DNA of 64,000 nucleotides from Pseudobdellovibrionaceae bacterium (lineage in GTDB: Bacteria; Bdellovibrionota; Bdellovibrionia; Bdellovibrionales; UBA1609): NCBI GenBank assembly GCA_023898385.1, contig CP060220.1, positions 2,170,001-2,234,000 of the forward strand, in the 5' to 3' direction. This document shows, in pieces, positions 7,021 through 14,130 of the stretch (positions within the stretch are counted from its first letter, which is position 1; each line of letters begins with the position of its first letter). The notes under the pieces were generated by a model that was not told the DNA's origin, searched no databases, and saw only the letters and a list, made by a program, of their open reading frames with translations. Position numbers and translations under genes: made by a program.

Positions 7021-8580
7021 ATGAACAAAGTATTACTCATTTTGTGCCTTTTTCTTGGCTTCGATCACAAGGCCTTTTCAATCGAAAGTAACTTTTTTGA
7101 TAAAGAAATTCGCGTGAAGATAAATGACAGCGTCAAAGAACTCTCGTTTTCGCCTGCTGACTCATTAGTCGTCACAGACATTCACAATAACGTTATCAGT
7201 TATGATTTGTTTAGAGGGGAAAGAAGTCAAATTTCATTTGGAGATAGAAATGTGGTGGCCTACGCCTGTGGCGAAAGTGGTCATGTCTGTGTAGTGCCTA
7301 ACAACGATGACTACCTAGAATTGTATGATCATGAATTAAACAGCCTTTTTCAGTTTTCTAGTGAACCTTGTTTTTCACAGGCGAAAGGCGATATCATTGG
7401 CGTGAGCCGTGATAAAAAGAATCTAGTCGTCCTCGGCCAACAAGGAAAATCAGAAAAGATTTTTCAAATAGGTGCTGGCGTGCAACCAGTGGAGTGGGAC
7501 TCGGTGTCTTTGTCGGGAAATCAAAGGTACGTAAAAGTTGACTATGATCAAAAAGACTTGCCAGGTAACCTCATGGTTGTTGATTTGTTGCGCGAGACTA
7601 CCATTTTTGACGATCTTGGCGCCAAACTCGATGAGTACTTTTGGACCGAGTTTCTGGCAAACAAAAGTGAGTCCAAGTTATCTAATGATGTCATTGGTTT
7701 GCGATGGGATGAGTCCGAAAACAAAACATATGTCGAGGTGATTGCCACCCCTGAGGGAACAGTCAAGACAATCGCCACACAAACCCACGGGCGGGAACTT
7801 TCTTCTTGGCCAAGCGATGACGGTCAAAAATTAATTCTTTTAGAGGAAGAGGGGGTATCGCCAAGATCGCCGGCCTTTTTATCGAATTACTATATTAGGG
7901 TTTATGACCTGATAACCGAAACATTTTTGTACGAAAACAAAATAGAAAACCTAGAATCGGGCCTAGATTTCTTCTTATCACCCAACGGTGATTACATGGT
8001 GTTTGAAAGTGTGGCTAAGGTCTACGTCCACAACATAAGCCAAAACAAGACTCAAATTATCGCCGGGCTAGACGGGCTTTTTAAGTGGACAAATGGGGCC
8101 GTCTTTTTTGGCGACAACCAAGTGTATATTACGGGGTACTTATCGGGAAATCAAAGAGTTCTGTTCTTGAAGCTTTTCGAAGATCATCATTTGAAGCTTT
8201 TCGAAACTGAAGTTGGAAACAACTTTTATTATTTCGACCAAAATAGTCGTCTGTTTTTTTCTCAAGAAGGCAGATCCGATGTTGAAATTTTTAAAGTCAA
8301 AAGCGACACCCTAGTAATGGAAAAATCCATACCCTCGAAATGGGAACTTGGGCATCTAGAGGTTTCTCCAGATGGTGACTATGTTTTTCTTCAATTTTTG
8401 GACGACAACGAAGAGATGGGTACGTTGGTCTCCACTCGTTCAGAATCAAGCTTCGCATATGCAACGAAAATGAGAAACGCAAAATTCAGCCCCGATAACA
8501 AATGGGTGGCACTCTACAATGAAATTTGGGAGGGCAGCGAAAGGGATTATTTGATTTTGAAACGCTTAAAACCCTTTTAG
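7021..8580 (+). CDS. Secreted beta-propeller-like protein of unknown function
   Basis: 519 residues starting with a signal peptide (MNKVLLILCLFLGFDHKAFS, cleavage probably near residue 20-21). The rest is rich in short beta-strand repeats of the PD40/WD40-like type: ELSFSPADSLVVTD, FFLSPNGDYMVFES, LEVSPDGDYVFLQF and AKFSPDNKWVALYN. These 'SPdGdyv' strands are typical of periplasmic TolB-like or YncE-like propellers. No enzymatic motif is visible. A G-rich ribosome site lies just before the ATG. It is a lone transcription unit inside the accessory island. The propeller fold is likely; the function is unknown. Confidence 0.75.
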   Translation: MNKVLLILCLFLGFDHKAFSIESNFFDKEIRVKINDSVKELSFSPADSLVVTDIHNNVISYDLFRGERSQISFGDRNVVAYACGESGHVCVVPNNDDYLELYDHELNSLFQFSSEPCFSQAKGDIIGVSRDKKNLVVLGQQGKSEKIFQIGAGVQPVEWDSVSLSGNQRYVKVDYDQKDLPGNLMVVDLLRETTIFDDLGAKLDEYFWTEFLANKSESKLSNDVIGLRWDESENKTYVEVIATPEGTVKTIATQTHGRELSSWPSDDGQKLILLEEEGVSPRSPAFLSNYYIRVYDLITETFLYENKIENLESGLDFFLSPNGDYMVFESVAKVYVHNISQNKTQIIAGLDGLFKWTNGAVFFGDNQVYITGYLSGNQRVLFLKLFEDHHLKLFETEVGNNFYYFDQNSRLFFSQEGRSDVEIFKVKSDTLVMEKSIPSKWELGHLEVSPDGDYVFLQFLDDNEEMGTLVSTRSESSFAYATKMRNAKFSPDNKWVALYNEIWEGSERDYLILKRLKPF

Positions 8581-8793
8581 CGCGTCGGCAGGGACATAGC
8601 TCACTCGGCAGCTCAAAAACGATACTGCTCTATAGTCTTTCAGCACCACTTTCCTGAGGCTGGGGCCATGATTGTTGACTTCGGAAATGCTAAGCACTTT
8701 TTGCAGGAGTTTGAATAGTTTTGGCACTTGCTTTGCGCAGATTTATTTCAGTCCAGATTAAATTAAAAATTTTGTGAGGAGACTCGAATTAAT

Positions 8794-9180
8794 ATGAAAA
8801 AACTACTTATTTTGGTGACATTTTTGGCGATACCTTTAGTCAGTAACGCTGATGGACCAAGTGCAAAAATATGCAAAATTATGAAAGATGCCGTTTCGGG
8901 ATCCTATAGCCCAGAGCAGTTGTGCGACAAGTATGACGGTAGCTTCTGCTCCTCCATGAAACTTATGGGTCAAGCCGTATGTGCTGCCAATGGCGAGTCC
9001 TTTTGCTCATCATACGAAACCGACGGTGAAGCTCTTTGCGAAGCTGTTGATGGTAGTTTTTGCTCAAGCATAAATACTCTTGCTGGTGGGATTTGCTCAA
9101 TCCTTGATGAGTCGTTTTGTAGCAGCAAAACAGATGAGACAGAGTGGAAGAAAAAGCTGGTTGAAGCCTGTTTCTGGTAA
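8794..9180 (+). CDS. Small secreted cysteine-repeat protein
   Basis: 128 residues. The signal peptide MKKLLILVTFLAIPLVSNA is followed by about four 19-residue repeats, each with the core GSFCSS or ESFCSS and a second cysteine ~9 residues further on (for example CAANGESFCSSYETDGEAL, then CEAVDGSFCSSINTLAGGI). The regular paired cysteines suggest disulfide-bonded repeats after export. A GAGGAG site precedes the ATG. I recognise no family. It stands alone, with no obvious partner other than the preceding secreted propeller protein. Confidence 0.75.
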   Translation: MKKLLILVTFLAIPLVSNADGPSAKICKIMKDAVSGSYSPEQLCDKYDGSFCSSMKLMGQAVCAANGESFCSSYETDGEALCEAVDGSFCSSINTLAGGICSILDESFCSSKTDETEWKKKLVEACFW

Positions 9181-9393
9181 GCTTTGTTTATGAAAGCAGC
9201 TCTCAACTCTGCCGGTGGGCGCTTTCAGCTAGGGCGGCAACTAGAGCATCGTCTGTATTTGAACTGCCGTTGTCTCGATTATCTCGCAACTCTGGCACTC
9301 GCTGTTTAAGCGACTGCAGCAAATATCAAAAAATTGCATAATATTAGCTACTTATCTGGCCAGGCATTACTATAGGCAATAACTATAATAATA

Positions 9394-9469
9394 TATAGAT
9401 TATTATATATATCTTTTAAGAATACTTATAAATGTTTATATAATTGATTTATAATTATTTATAGATTAT
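9394..9469 (+). promoter_or_regulatory. AT-rich promoter region with repeated 10-mer
   Basis: The ~110 bases before the mobile-mystery operon are almost entirely A/T. TATAGATTAT occurs at 9394-9403 and 9460-9469, the second copy only 10 bases before the ATG. This is a plausible autoregulatory operator for the HTH protein encoded next. Candidate only. Confidence 0.4.
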
Positions 9470-9478
9470 CATATTTTT

Positions 9479-9967
9479 ATGAAAATTAATAAAAAGAAGC
9501 TATTAGCGCAAAGACAGATTATCGAGAAAAAACTGGATCGTTGGGGGCCTCTAAAGAGTGAAAAAGCTCCTCCATCAGGGTGGATAAAGGCCATACGGGG
9601 CGCTCTCGGCATGACCACCTATCAATTGGCAAAGCTTATGGGAGTCACCCAAGCCGCGGCCATCGGATATGAGAAAAGAGAAGCCGCCGGAAGAATCACA
9701 TTAGATAAACTCAGTAAAGCTGCCGAAGCAATGGACTGCAAACTCGTTTATGCCTTTGTTCCAAAGGAGCAGTATTCGAGTCTGAATGATATTATCGATA
9801 CTCATGCGGAGGACTTTGCACGAAAGATTTTAAAACGAACTGAACACACTATGCAGCTTGAAAAACAAGGGACTGGCTCGAGTGTGTCCGAGGTTAAGAA
9901 CATGGTAAAAGAACTAAAAGATGATGTGGACTCTCGTATTTGGGATAAAGGCTTGAAACGAAAATGA
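9479..9967 (+). CDS. Mobile mystery protein A (XRE-type antitoxin-like)
   Basis: 162 residues with an N-terminal extension, a helix-turn-helix at about residues 40-75 (IRGALGMTTYQLAKLMGVTQ, then EKREAAGRITLDKLSKAAEA), and the CKLVYAFVPKE strand typical of the 'mobile mystery protein A' family. It is followed with a four-base overlap by its usual partner, the Fic-domain mobile mystery protein B. Such pairs occur sporadically in unrelated genomes, often near mobile elements, and resemble toxin-antitoxin modules in which A is the DNA-binding antitoxin. The direct function is unproven. Confidence 0.8.
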   Translation: MKINKKKLLAQRQIIEKKLDRWGPLKSEKAPPSGWIKAIRGALGMTTYQLAKLMGVTQAAAIGYEKREAAGRITLDKLSKAAEAMDCKLVYAFVPKEQYSSLNDIIDTHAEDFARKILKRTEHTMQLEKQGTGSSVSEVKNMVKELKDDVDSRIWDKGLKRK

Positions 9968-10566
9968 GTAAATTTGAAGTTCAATATCCAAAGGGCTCCA
10001 CTCCCCTTGATCCAAATGAAATTATTGGTTTGATACCAGATTATATTACAACCCAAGGCGAGCTTAACTCCCTTGAGAAGGAAAATATTAGTAAAGCTAT
10101 CAAGTGGTCCGAGGGAAGGAATCATAAAAACCTACTTGAATCTAGTTTTATATTTAACTTACACAAGAGAATGCTTAGTGATGTTTGGAGGTGGGCCGGC
10201 ATTCAACGCACATCTGATAAAAGTATTGGTGTTGACTGGAGACATATTCCCTCGCAAATGAAGTTGCTCTTGGATGACACAAAATATTGGATTGAAAACG
10301 ACACTTACCTCTGGAAAGAAATTGCAGCACGATTCCATCACCGACTTTTGCAAATACAGGCTTTTCCAAATGGCAATGGGAGACATGCTCGCTTAATGAC
10401 AGAAATACTATTACAACAATACGACCAACCCACCCCAACATGGGGAATACACAAGCCTGAAGACACAATAGATGTTGAGGGTACAATTAGAGATGAATAT
10501 ATTCGTTCACTGCAAGAAGCTGACAACAAATTCTTTAATCGACTCATCAAATTCATGTTTAGTTAG
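9964..10566 (+). CDS. Mobile mystery protein B, Fic-fold, with altered active-site motif
   Basis: A 200-residue Fic-domain protein. Fic enzymes transfer AMP or related groups onto target proteins, and the canonical motif is H-P-F-x-(D/E)-G-N-G-R-x-x-R. Here the segment reads IQAFPNGNGRHARLM (about residues 134-148). The GNGR anion loop and last Arg are intact, but the catalytic His position is Gln, and the following Pro is Ala. The N-terminal GSTPLDPNEIIGLIP and the central WRWAGIQRTSDKSIGVDW segments match the family layout. It overlaps its partner by ATGA. The missing His predicts weak or lost transferase activity unless another residue substitutes. Confidence 0.8.
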   Translation: MSKFEVQYPKGSTPLDPNEIIGLIPDYITTQGELNSLEKENISKAIKWSEGRNHKNLLESSFIFNLHKRMLSDVWRWAGIQRTSDKSIGVDWRHIPSQMKLLLDDTKYWIENDTYLWKEIAARFHHRLLQIQAFPNGNGRHARLMTEILLQQYDQPTPTWGIHKPEDTIDVEGTIRDEYIRSLQEADNKFFNRLIKFMFS

Positions 10567-10711
10567 AAGACAAAACCGATAGTCCCCTCGGCCCTACTTC
10601 CAACAACCGCCTGTTCCACACTCAATGATTCAATAAAACTCGACTGGACAATAGGAGCCATCACCGATGCAGCCACTGTTCATGCTGATTTCAATTCAGC
10701 CTGAATTGATT

Positions 10712-10828
10712 TTAAGATTCGCGCGAGGGATTGCGAAATGAAAGATAGAAAAGCAAACCCAGAGTGAAAAATATCATCACCAAAGGCAAATACAGTATCC
10801 AGGGTGTGGACTGAATAAAATCTAACAT
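10712..10828 (-). CDS. 38-residue single-span membrane peptide
   Basis: A short gene whose ATG (10828-10826) shares one base with the stop of the upstream gene (TAATG), a classic translational-coupling junction; GGGGA lies upstream within that gene. The peptide is MLDFIQSTPWILYLPL, continuing as VMIFFTLGLLFYLSF and a polar tail ending in RES: one transmembrane helix with a short basic C-terminus. Similar tiny inner-membrane proteins exist, but I cannot name a family. Support is the coupling, the ribosome site and the clean membrane segment. Confidence 0.6.
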   Translation of the reverse strand: MLDFIQSTPWILYLPLVMIFFTLGLLFYLSFRNPSRES

Positions 10829-11349
10829 TAAAATTTCCCCTTTTCGTCAGACATATACCAATGAATTTGATTGGCCTTTGAATGGGGTCTTAACCCAAAA
10901 TCGGACTTCTTGTCATAGGAATACTGGCCGTCTTGGAGTTTTCTTCGCTTCTGGACGATTTTATCCAGCTTCTGCAGCCACTTGACTCCCTGCAATTCAA
11001 AAACCATCCAATGCAGACTTGATATGCTGGCTTCATTTGATGGTGTGTCCCAAGCCTGCACCTCCACGAAGCTTCGCTGGCCCATTTTTCGAAGCTGCAC
11101 GCCCGCCCACTCCACCTTTTCCCCAAGATCGGGCATATTTTCCACAGCTCGCCAGGTGCCATTGTTTATATGAATTTTCTTTTCCCGTACGTGAAGCTGA
11201 TAGGTGCCCATTTGAATATGGCAATTCTTAGTGGACAGCTCGTGAGGGTCACAAACATTCATTAACCCGGGAGTGGCAAGGGTGCCCTCTCCATACCCCA
11301 ATAAGGCCAGCCAAAAAATAAATGGCAAAAAACTTGTCAGAACCTGCAT
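10828..11349 (-). CDS. Secreted protein of unknown function
   Basis: 173 residues from the ATG at 11349, which follows GGGGAGG by about nine bases; upstream starts would extend beyond a good signal peptide. The N-terminus MQVLTSFLPFIFWLALLGYG is a signal sequence, cleaved perhaps after TLA. The mature part contains two cysteines close together (VCDPHELSTKNC) and a beta-rich middle, with a basic C-terminus. No known domain was recognised. It is coupled to the 38-residue membrane peptide and divergent from mutY. Confidence 0.65.
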   Translation of the reverse strand: MQVLTSFLPFIFWLALLGYGEGTLATPGLMNVCDPHELSTKNCHIQMGTYQLHVREKKIHINNGTWRAVENMPDLGEKVEWAGVQLRKMGQRSFVEVQAWDTPSNEASISSLHWMVFELQGVKWLQKLDKIVQKRRKLQDGQYSYDKKSDFGLRPHSKANQIHWYMSDEKGKF

Positions 11350-11413
11350 GCTAAGGTTACCTCCCCATGGCATGGTAACGTAGTGAAGAGGCAAAGGGAA
11401 GCAGGTAGGTTAC

Positions 11414-12412
11414 GTGACAACTCAAGATCAACAAGCACTCATCGATTGGTATTTAGCAAATAGACGCCCCCTGCCTTGGCGTCAGTACAAAGATCCCTAT
11501 GTGATTTGGATCTCCGAAACCATGCTACAGCAAACCACCTCTACAGCGGTCATCCCGTATTTTGAAAACTTCATAAAACTGTTTCCTGATGTATTGCGTT
11601 TGGCAAATGCACCCGAGACCCACGTATTAAAAGCCTGGGCCGGGCTTGGCTACTACAGTCGAGCCCGCAACCTGCACAAATCCGCAAAAATAGTGGCAAA
11701 AAACTCTGGGGTGTTTCCTGAAAGTCATACTGAACTTATTAAGTTGCCTGGATTTGGACCCTACACGGCCCGTGCCGTGAGCAGTTTGGCTTTTTCTGAG
11801 CCCGTGGGGGTTTTAGATGGCAACGTTATTCGCATTCTTTCACGAAGATATGACCTTGCCACTGAATGGTGGAAGACCTCTGAACGAAAACAATTGCAGG
11901 ATCTGGCTGATCAAGCCGTGATCCAAGTGGACAGTGGTGTGATGAACCAGGCCATGATGGAACTTGGCGCCACCATTTGTCTCCCGAAAAGTCCAAAATG
12001 TATGATTTGTCCCTGGACCCGCTCTTGTCTTTCAAGACGGACCGAGTCCACCGATCAGAGGCCTTTAAAAAAGCCAAAGAAAACCCAAGAGATTTGGATT
12101 TGGAATCCCATTGTTGCAAAACGGCGAGGACGATTTGCATTAGTGAGAAATCACTACGCACCTTTTTTGCGCAAACAGTGGTTTTTACCCGGCCATGTGG
12201 AGAAAAAAAACACTCAACCAAAGTCCTATGACTTTCGCCATACCATCACTCACCACAATATTTTTGTAAATCCTCCGGATGTTCTCGATTCCCTTCCTGA
12301 GTCCATTAAGAAATCGCTAAAAAACACCGATATAAAATGGGTGACCAAAGATGAGATTGCGGAATTTATTCCCGCATCGTTGGTGCAAAAAGTGATGGAC
12401 CGAATTCGCTAG
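11414..12412 (+). CDS. mutY: Adenine DNA glycosylase MutY
   Basis: Removes adenine mispaired with 8-oxoguanine in base-excision repair. 332 residues. The catalytic Glu lies in ISETMLQQT, the helix-hairpin-helix is LPGFGPYTARAVSSLAF, and the catalytic Asp lies in GVLDGNVIRILSR. The [4Fe-4S] ligands follow the expected C-x6-C-x2-C-x5-C spacing in CLPKSPKCMICPWTRSC. The C-terminal ~110 residues form the NUDIX-like 8-oxoG sensor domain (FRHTITHHNIFV). It starts at a GTG preceded by an AGGT stretch. It resembles nth at 31034 but keeps the MutY-specific C-terminal domain. Confidence 0.95.
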   Translation: MTTQDQQALIDWYLANRRPLPWRQYKDPYVIWISETMLQQTTSTAVIPYFENFIKLFPDVLRLANAPETHVLKAWAGLGYYSRARNLHKSAKIVAKNSGVFPESHTELIKLPGFGPYTARAVSSLAFSEPVGVLDGNVIRILSRRYDLATEWWKTSERKQLQDLADQAVIQVDSGVMNQAMMELGATICLPKSPKCMICPWTRSCLSRRTESTDQRPLKKPKKTQEIWIWNPIVAKRRGRFALVRNHYAPFLRKQWFLPGHVEKKNTQPKSYDFRHTITHHNIFVNPPDVLDSLPESIKKSLKNTDIKWVTKDEIAEFIPASLVQKVMDRIR

Positions 12413-12469
12413 TGTTCAAATATTTTTTTTGAGTGCTGTGCTTGCTGAGGCTTTCATCAATTCTGGGGA

Positions 12470-13525
12470 GTGGGAACCTTGAAATGGCTGTCTTCAACTA
12501 TGTATAGTTTTGCGTTGATCGTGTGGGTTTTCTTTGCCGTGAGTTCTTGCTCGTCCACACCTTATAAGCCCAATGGGGATCCAAGCCATGGAGCTTTAAA
12601 AGGCCCATACGGATACACGCCGGGCGAGGCCAAGCTACTCACTCAAGTGGGAGAAAACTACCAAGGCGTTTTCTCTCCCCGTGGGGATAGAATCCTTTTT
12701 TTAAGTCGAAGCCGCCCCCTGCATGAACAAGCCCAAACCTATGAGCTCATTCTGGCTATCGACAAAGAAAAGCGAGTCACCTACCATGATGGCGAAAACA
12801 CCTCTGCCATCTATGGGCCTGAGGGCAACGACGTGATTTACGTCAGCAGCACAGATGAACTAAAAGAAACACTCAGTTTTCTTAAAGAACAAAGGCAACC
12901 TCAAACTACAGAAAATCCGGCACCGCTTGACGGGTCAGAGATCTACACCAGCACCTTGTCCGGAAAAAACATCCTGCGACTCACCCACAGGCTTGGTTTT
13001 GATGGGCAGCCCACTCTCAATATTAAAAATCAAGAACTGATTTACGTGTCGCAATCCAAAACGCACCCTGAGCTGATGTCATTACAATTGGCATCGGGTA
13101 AGTCTCGTGCAATCTTACAATCCAGCCAATGGCTAGTGGAACCCCATTTCTCGCCCGCCGGCGATCGACTGGCCTGGGTGGAATGGAACCCGAAACTAGA
13201 CGAATCTCAAATTTGGTTATCTGATTACGGAAAAACATTGTCTCCTTCAGCAATGACTTCGGGGCCCTATCTTCATCGCTGGCCAAGATTTCACCCAAGC
13301 TTTGGCGGTGTGATTTATAGTTCCAACGAAAACGACGGCAAAAATTTTGAATTGTACTATGCCAGCCTCGATGGTCAGTGCAAACAGCGCCTCACCTATC
13401 ACTTAGCAGATGATCTGTTCCCGTCGTTCAGCCCCGACGGCACCAAAGTCTTGTTTACAAGCAACAGAACTGGCCTCATGCAGCTCTATAGCATGCCTTT
13501 CCGTGCCCCCGCTTGCGCTAACTAA
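12470..13525 (+). CDS. TolB-like beta-propeller lipoprotein
   Basis: 351 residues. The N-terminus (MYSFALIVWVFFAVSSCSS from an internal ATG) has a lipobox-like AVSSC, predicting a lipidated periplasmic protein. PD40-type propeller strands follow: NYQGVFSPRGDRILFLSRS, VEPHFSPAGDRLAWVEW, RFHPSFGGVIYSSNEN and LFPSFSPDGTKVLFTSNRT. This is the TolB/DPP-IV-like repeat family, but it is shorter than TolB and lacks the TolB N-terminal domain. The start is taken as GTG 12470 in a GGGGAGTGGG context; the ATG at 12500 is an alternative. Function is probably envelope-related but unknown. Confidence 0.75.
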   Translation: MGTLKWLSSTMYSFALIVWVFFAVSSCSSTPYKPNGDPSHGALKGPYGYTPGEAKLLTQVGENYQGVFSPRGDRILFLSRSRPLHEQAQTYELILAIDKEKRVTYHDGENTSAIYGPEGNDVIYVSSTDELKETLSFLKEQRQPQTTENPAPLDGSEIYTSTLSGKNILRLTHRLGFDGQPTLNIKNQELIYVSQSKTHPELMSLQLASGKSRAILQSSQWLVEPHFSPAGDRLAWVEWNPKLDESQIWLSDYGKTLSPSAMTSGPYLHRWPRFHPSFGGVIYSSNENDGKNFELYYASLDGQCKQRLTYHLADDLFPSFSPDGTKVLFTSNRTGLMQLYSMPFRAPACAN

Positions 13526-13567
13526 TTGATTTCGTTACCCTGAAATCAAAGTGCTGTGCGAGGACCT

Positions 13568-14113
13568 ATGAATTTTAAAATACTAGTGGCTGCAATCGTG
13601 TTTCATGTTGGTTTGAATTCTTATGCGGCCCCATTGCCAGCCACATCGAGTTCCGAATTCATTCGTCAACAACTGGGCGTATTTCGATCGGACGCTGGAT
13701 TTACCATCAATTCTGGAGACAGTGATTGGGTGCAAGAATTAGAGGCCATCAGAAACCCATTTGTCGTCACATCTTACCGTGCTCCCTCTACCTATGACGG
13801 CGTACAAGCGGCCCTCACCGTTCGGGTGGATAAAATGAGCCAATCCACCACATTAAAGTCATACGTCACGCGCTGGATGCGCGATTTCCCTCGCCTGGGG
13901 TTTAAAGTGATGCAGGCTAAGCCCATAAAAGTGAGCGGACAGCTGGGCTTCGTCATTGATCTGAAAAATCAATCGGCCATGAAGCAACTCCGTCAGGTGT
14001 TATTTCTAAAAGACAAAACAGCTGTGATTATGACCTGCCGAGACCACGAGGATCACTTCCAGTCCACCTTAAAAGACTGCAACGAAATCATTAAAAATTT
14101 CCGCTGGCTCTAA
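13568..14113 (+). CDS. Secreted protein of unknown function
   Basis: 181 residues from ATG 13568, which follows GAGGACC. The signal peptide MNFKILVAAIVFHVGLNSYA is cleaved probably before APLP. The mature protein has alternating strands (ALTVRVDKMSQSTTLKSYVT, GQLGFVIDLKNQSAMKQL) and two cysteines near the C-terminus. It lies 42 bases after the TolB-like lipoprotein gene in the same direction, so the two may be co-transcribed. No known domain was recognised with confidence. Confidence 0.65.
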   Translation: MNFKILVAAIVFHVGLNSYAAPLPATSSSEFIRQQLGVFRSDAGFTINSGDSDWVQELEAIRNPFVVTSYRAPSTYDGVQAALTVRVDKMSQSTTLKSYVTRWMRDFPRLGFKVMQAKPIKVSGQLGFVIDLKNQSAMKQLRQVLFLKDKTAVIMTCRDHEDHFQSTLKDCNEIIKNFRWL

Positions 14114-14130
14114 GGTACCCGGCCGATTAA

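Noticed and set aside
11392..11407. 16-base identity with the outer arm of element C (CAAAGGGAAGCAGGTA)
   Set aside because: One such match is within chance expectation for 64 kb compared with itself. It lacks the core and any inverted partner.
3407..14123. AAGGTACCCGG recurring after genes (3407, 3518, 14112) and as AAGGTACC at the end of element C
   Set aside because: Two occurrences belong to the same tandem repeat, and the remaining frequency of the 8-mer is close to chance.
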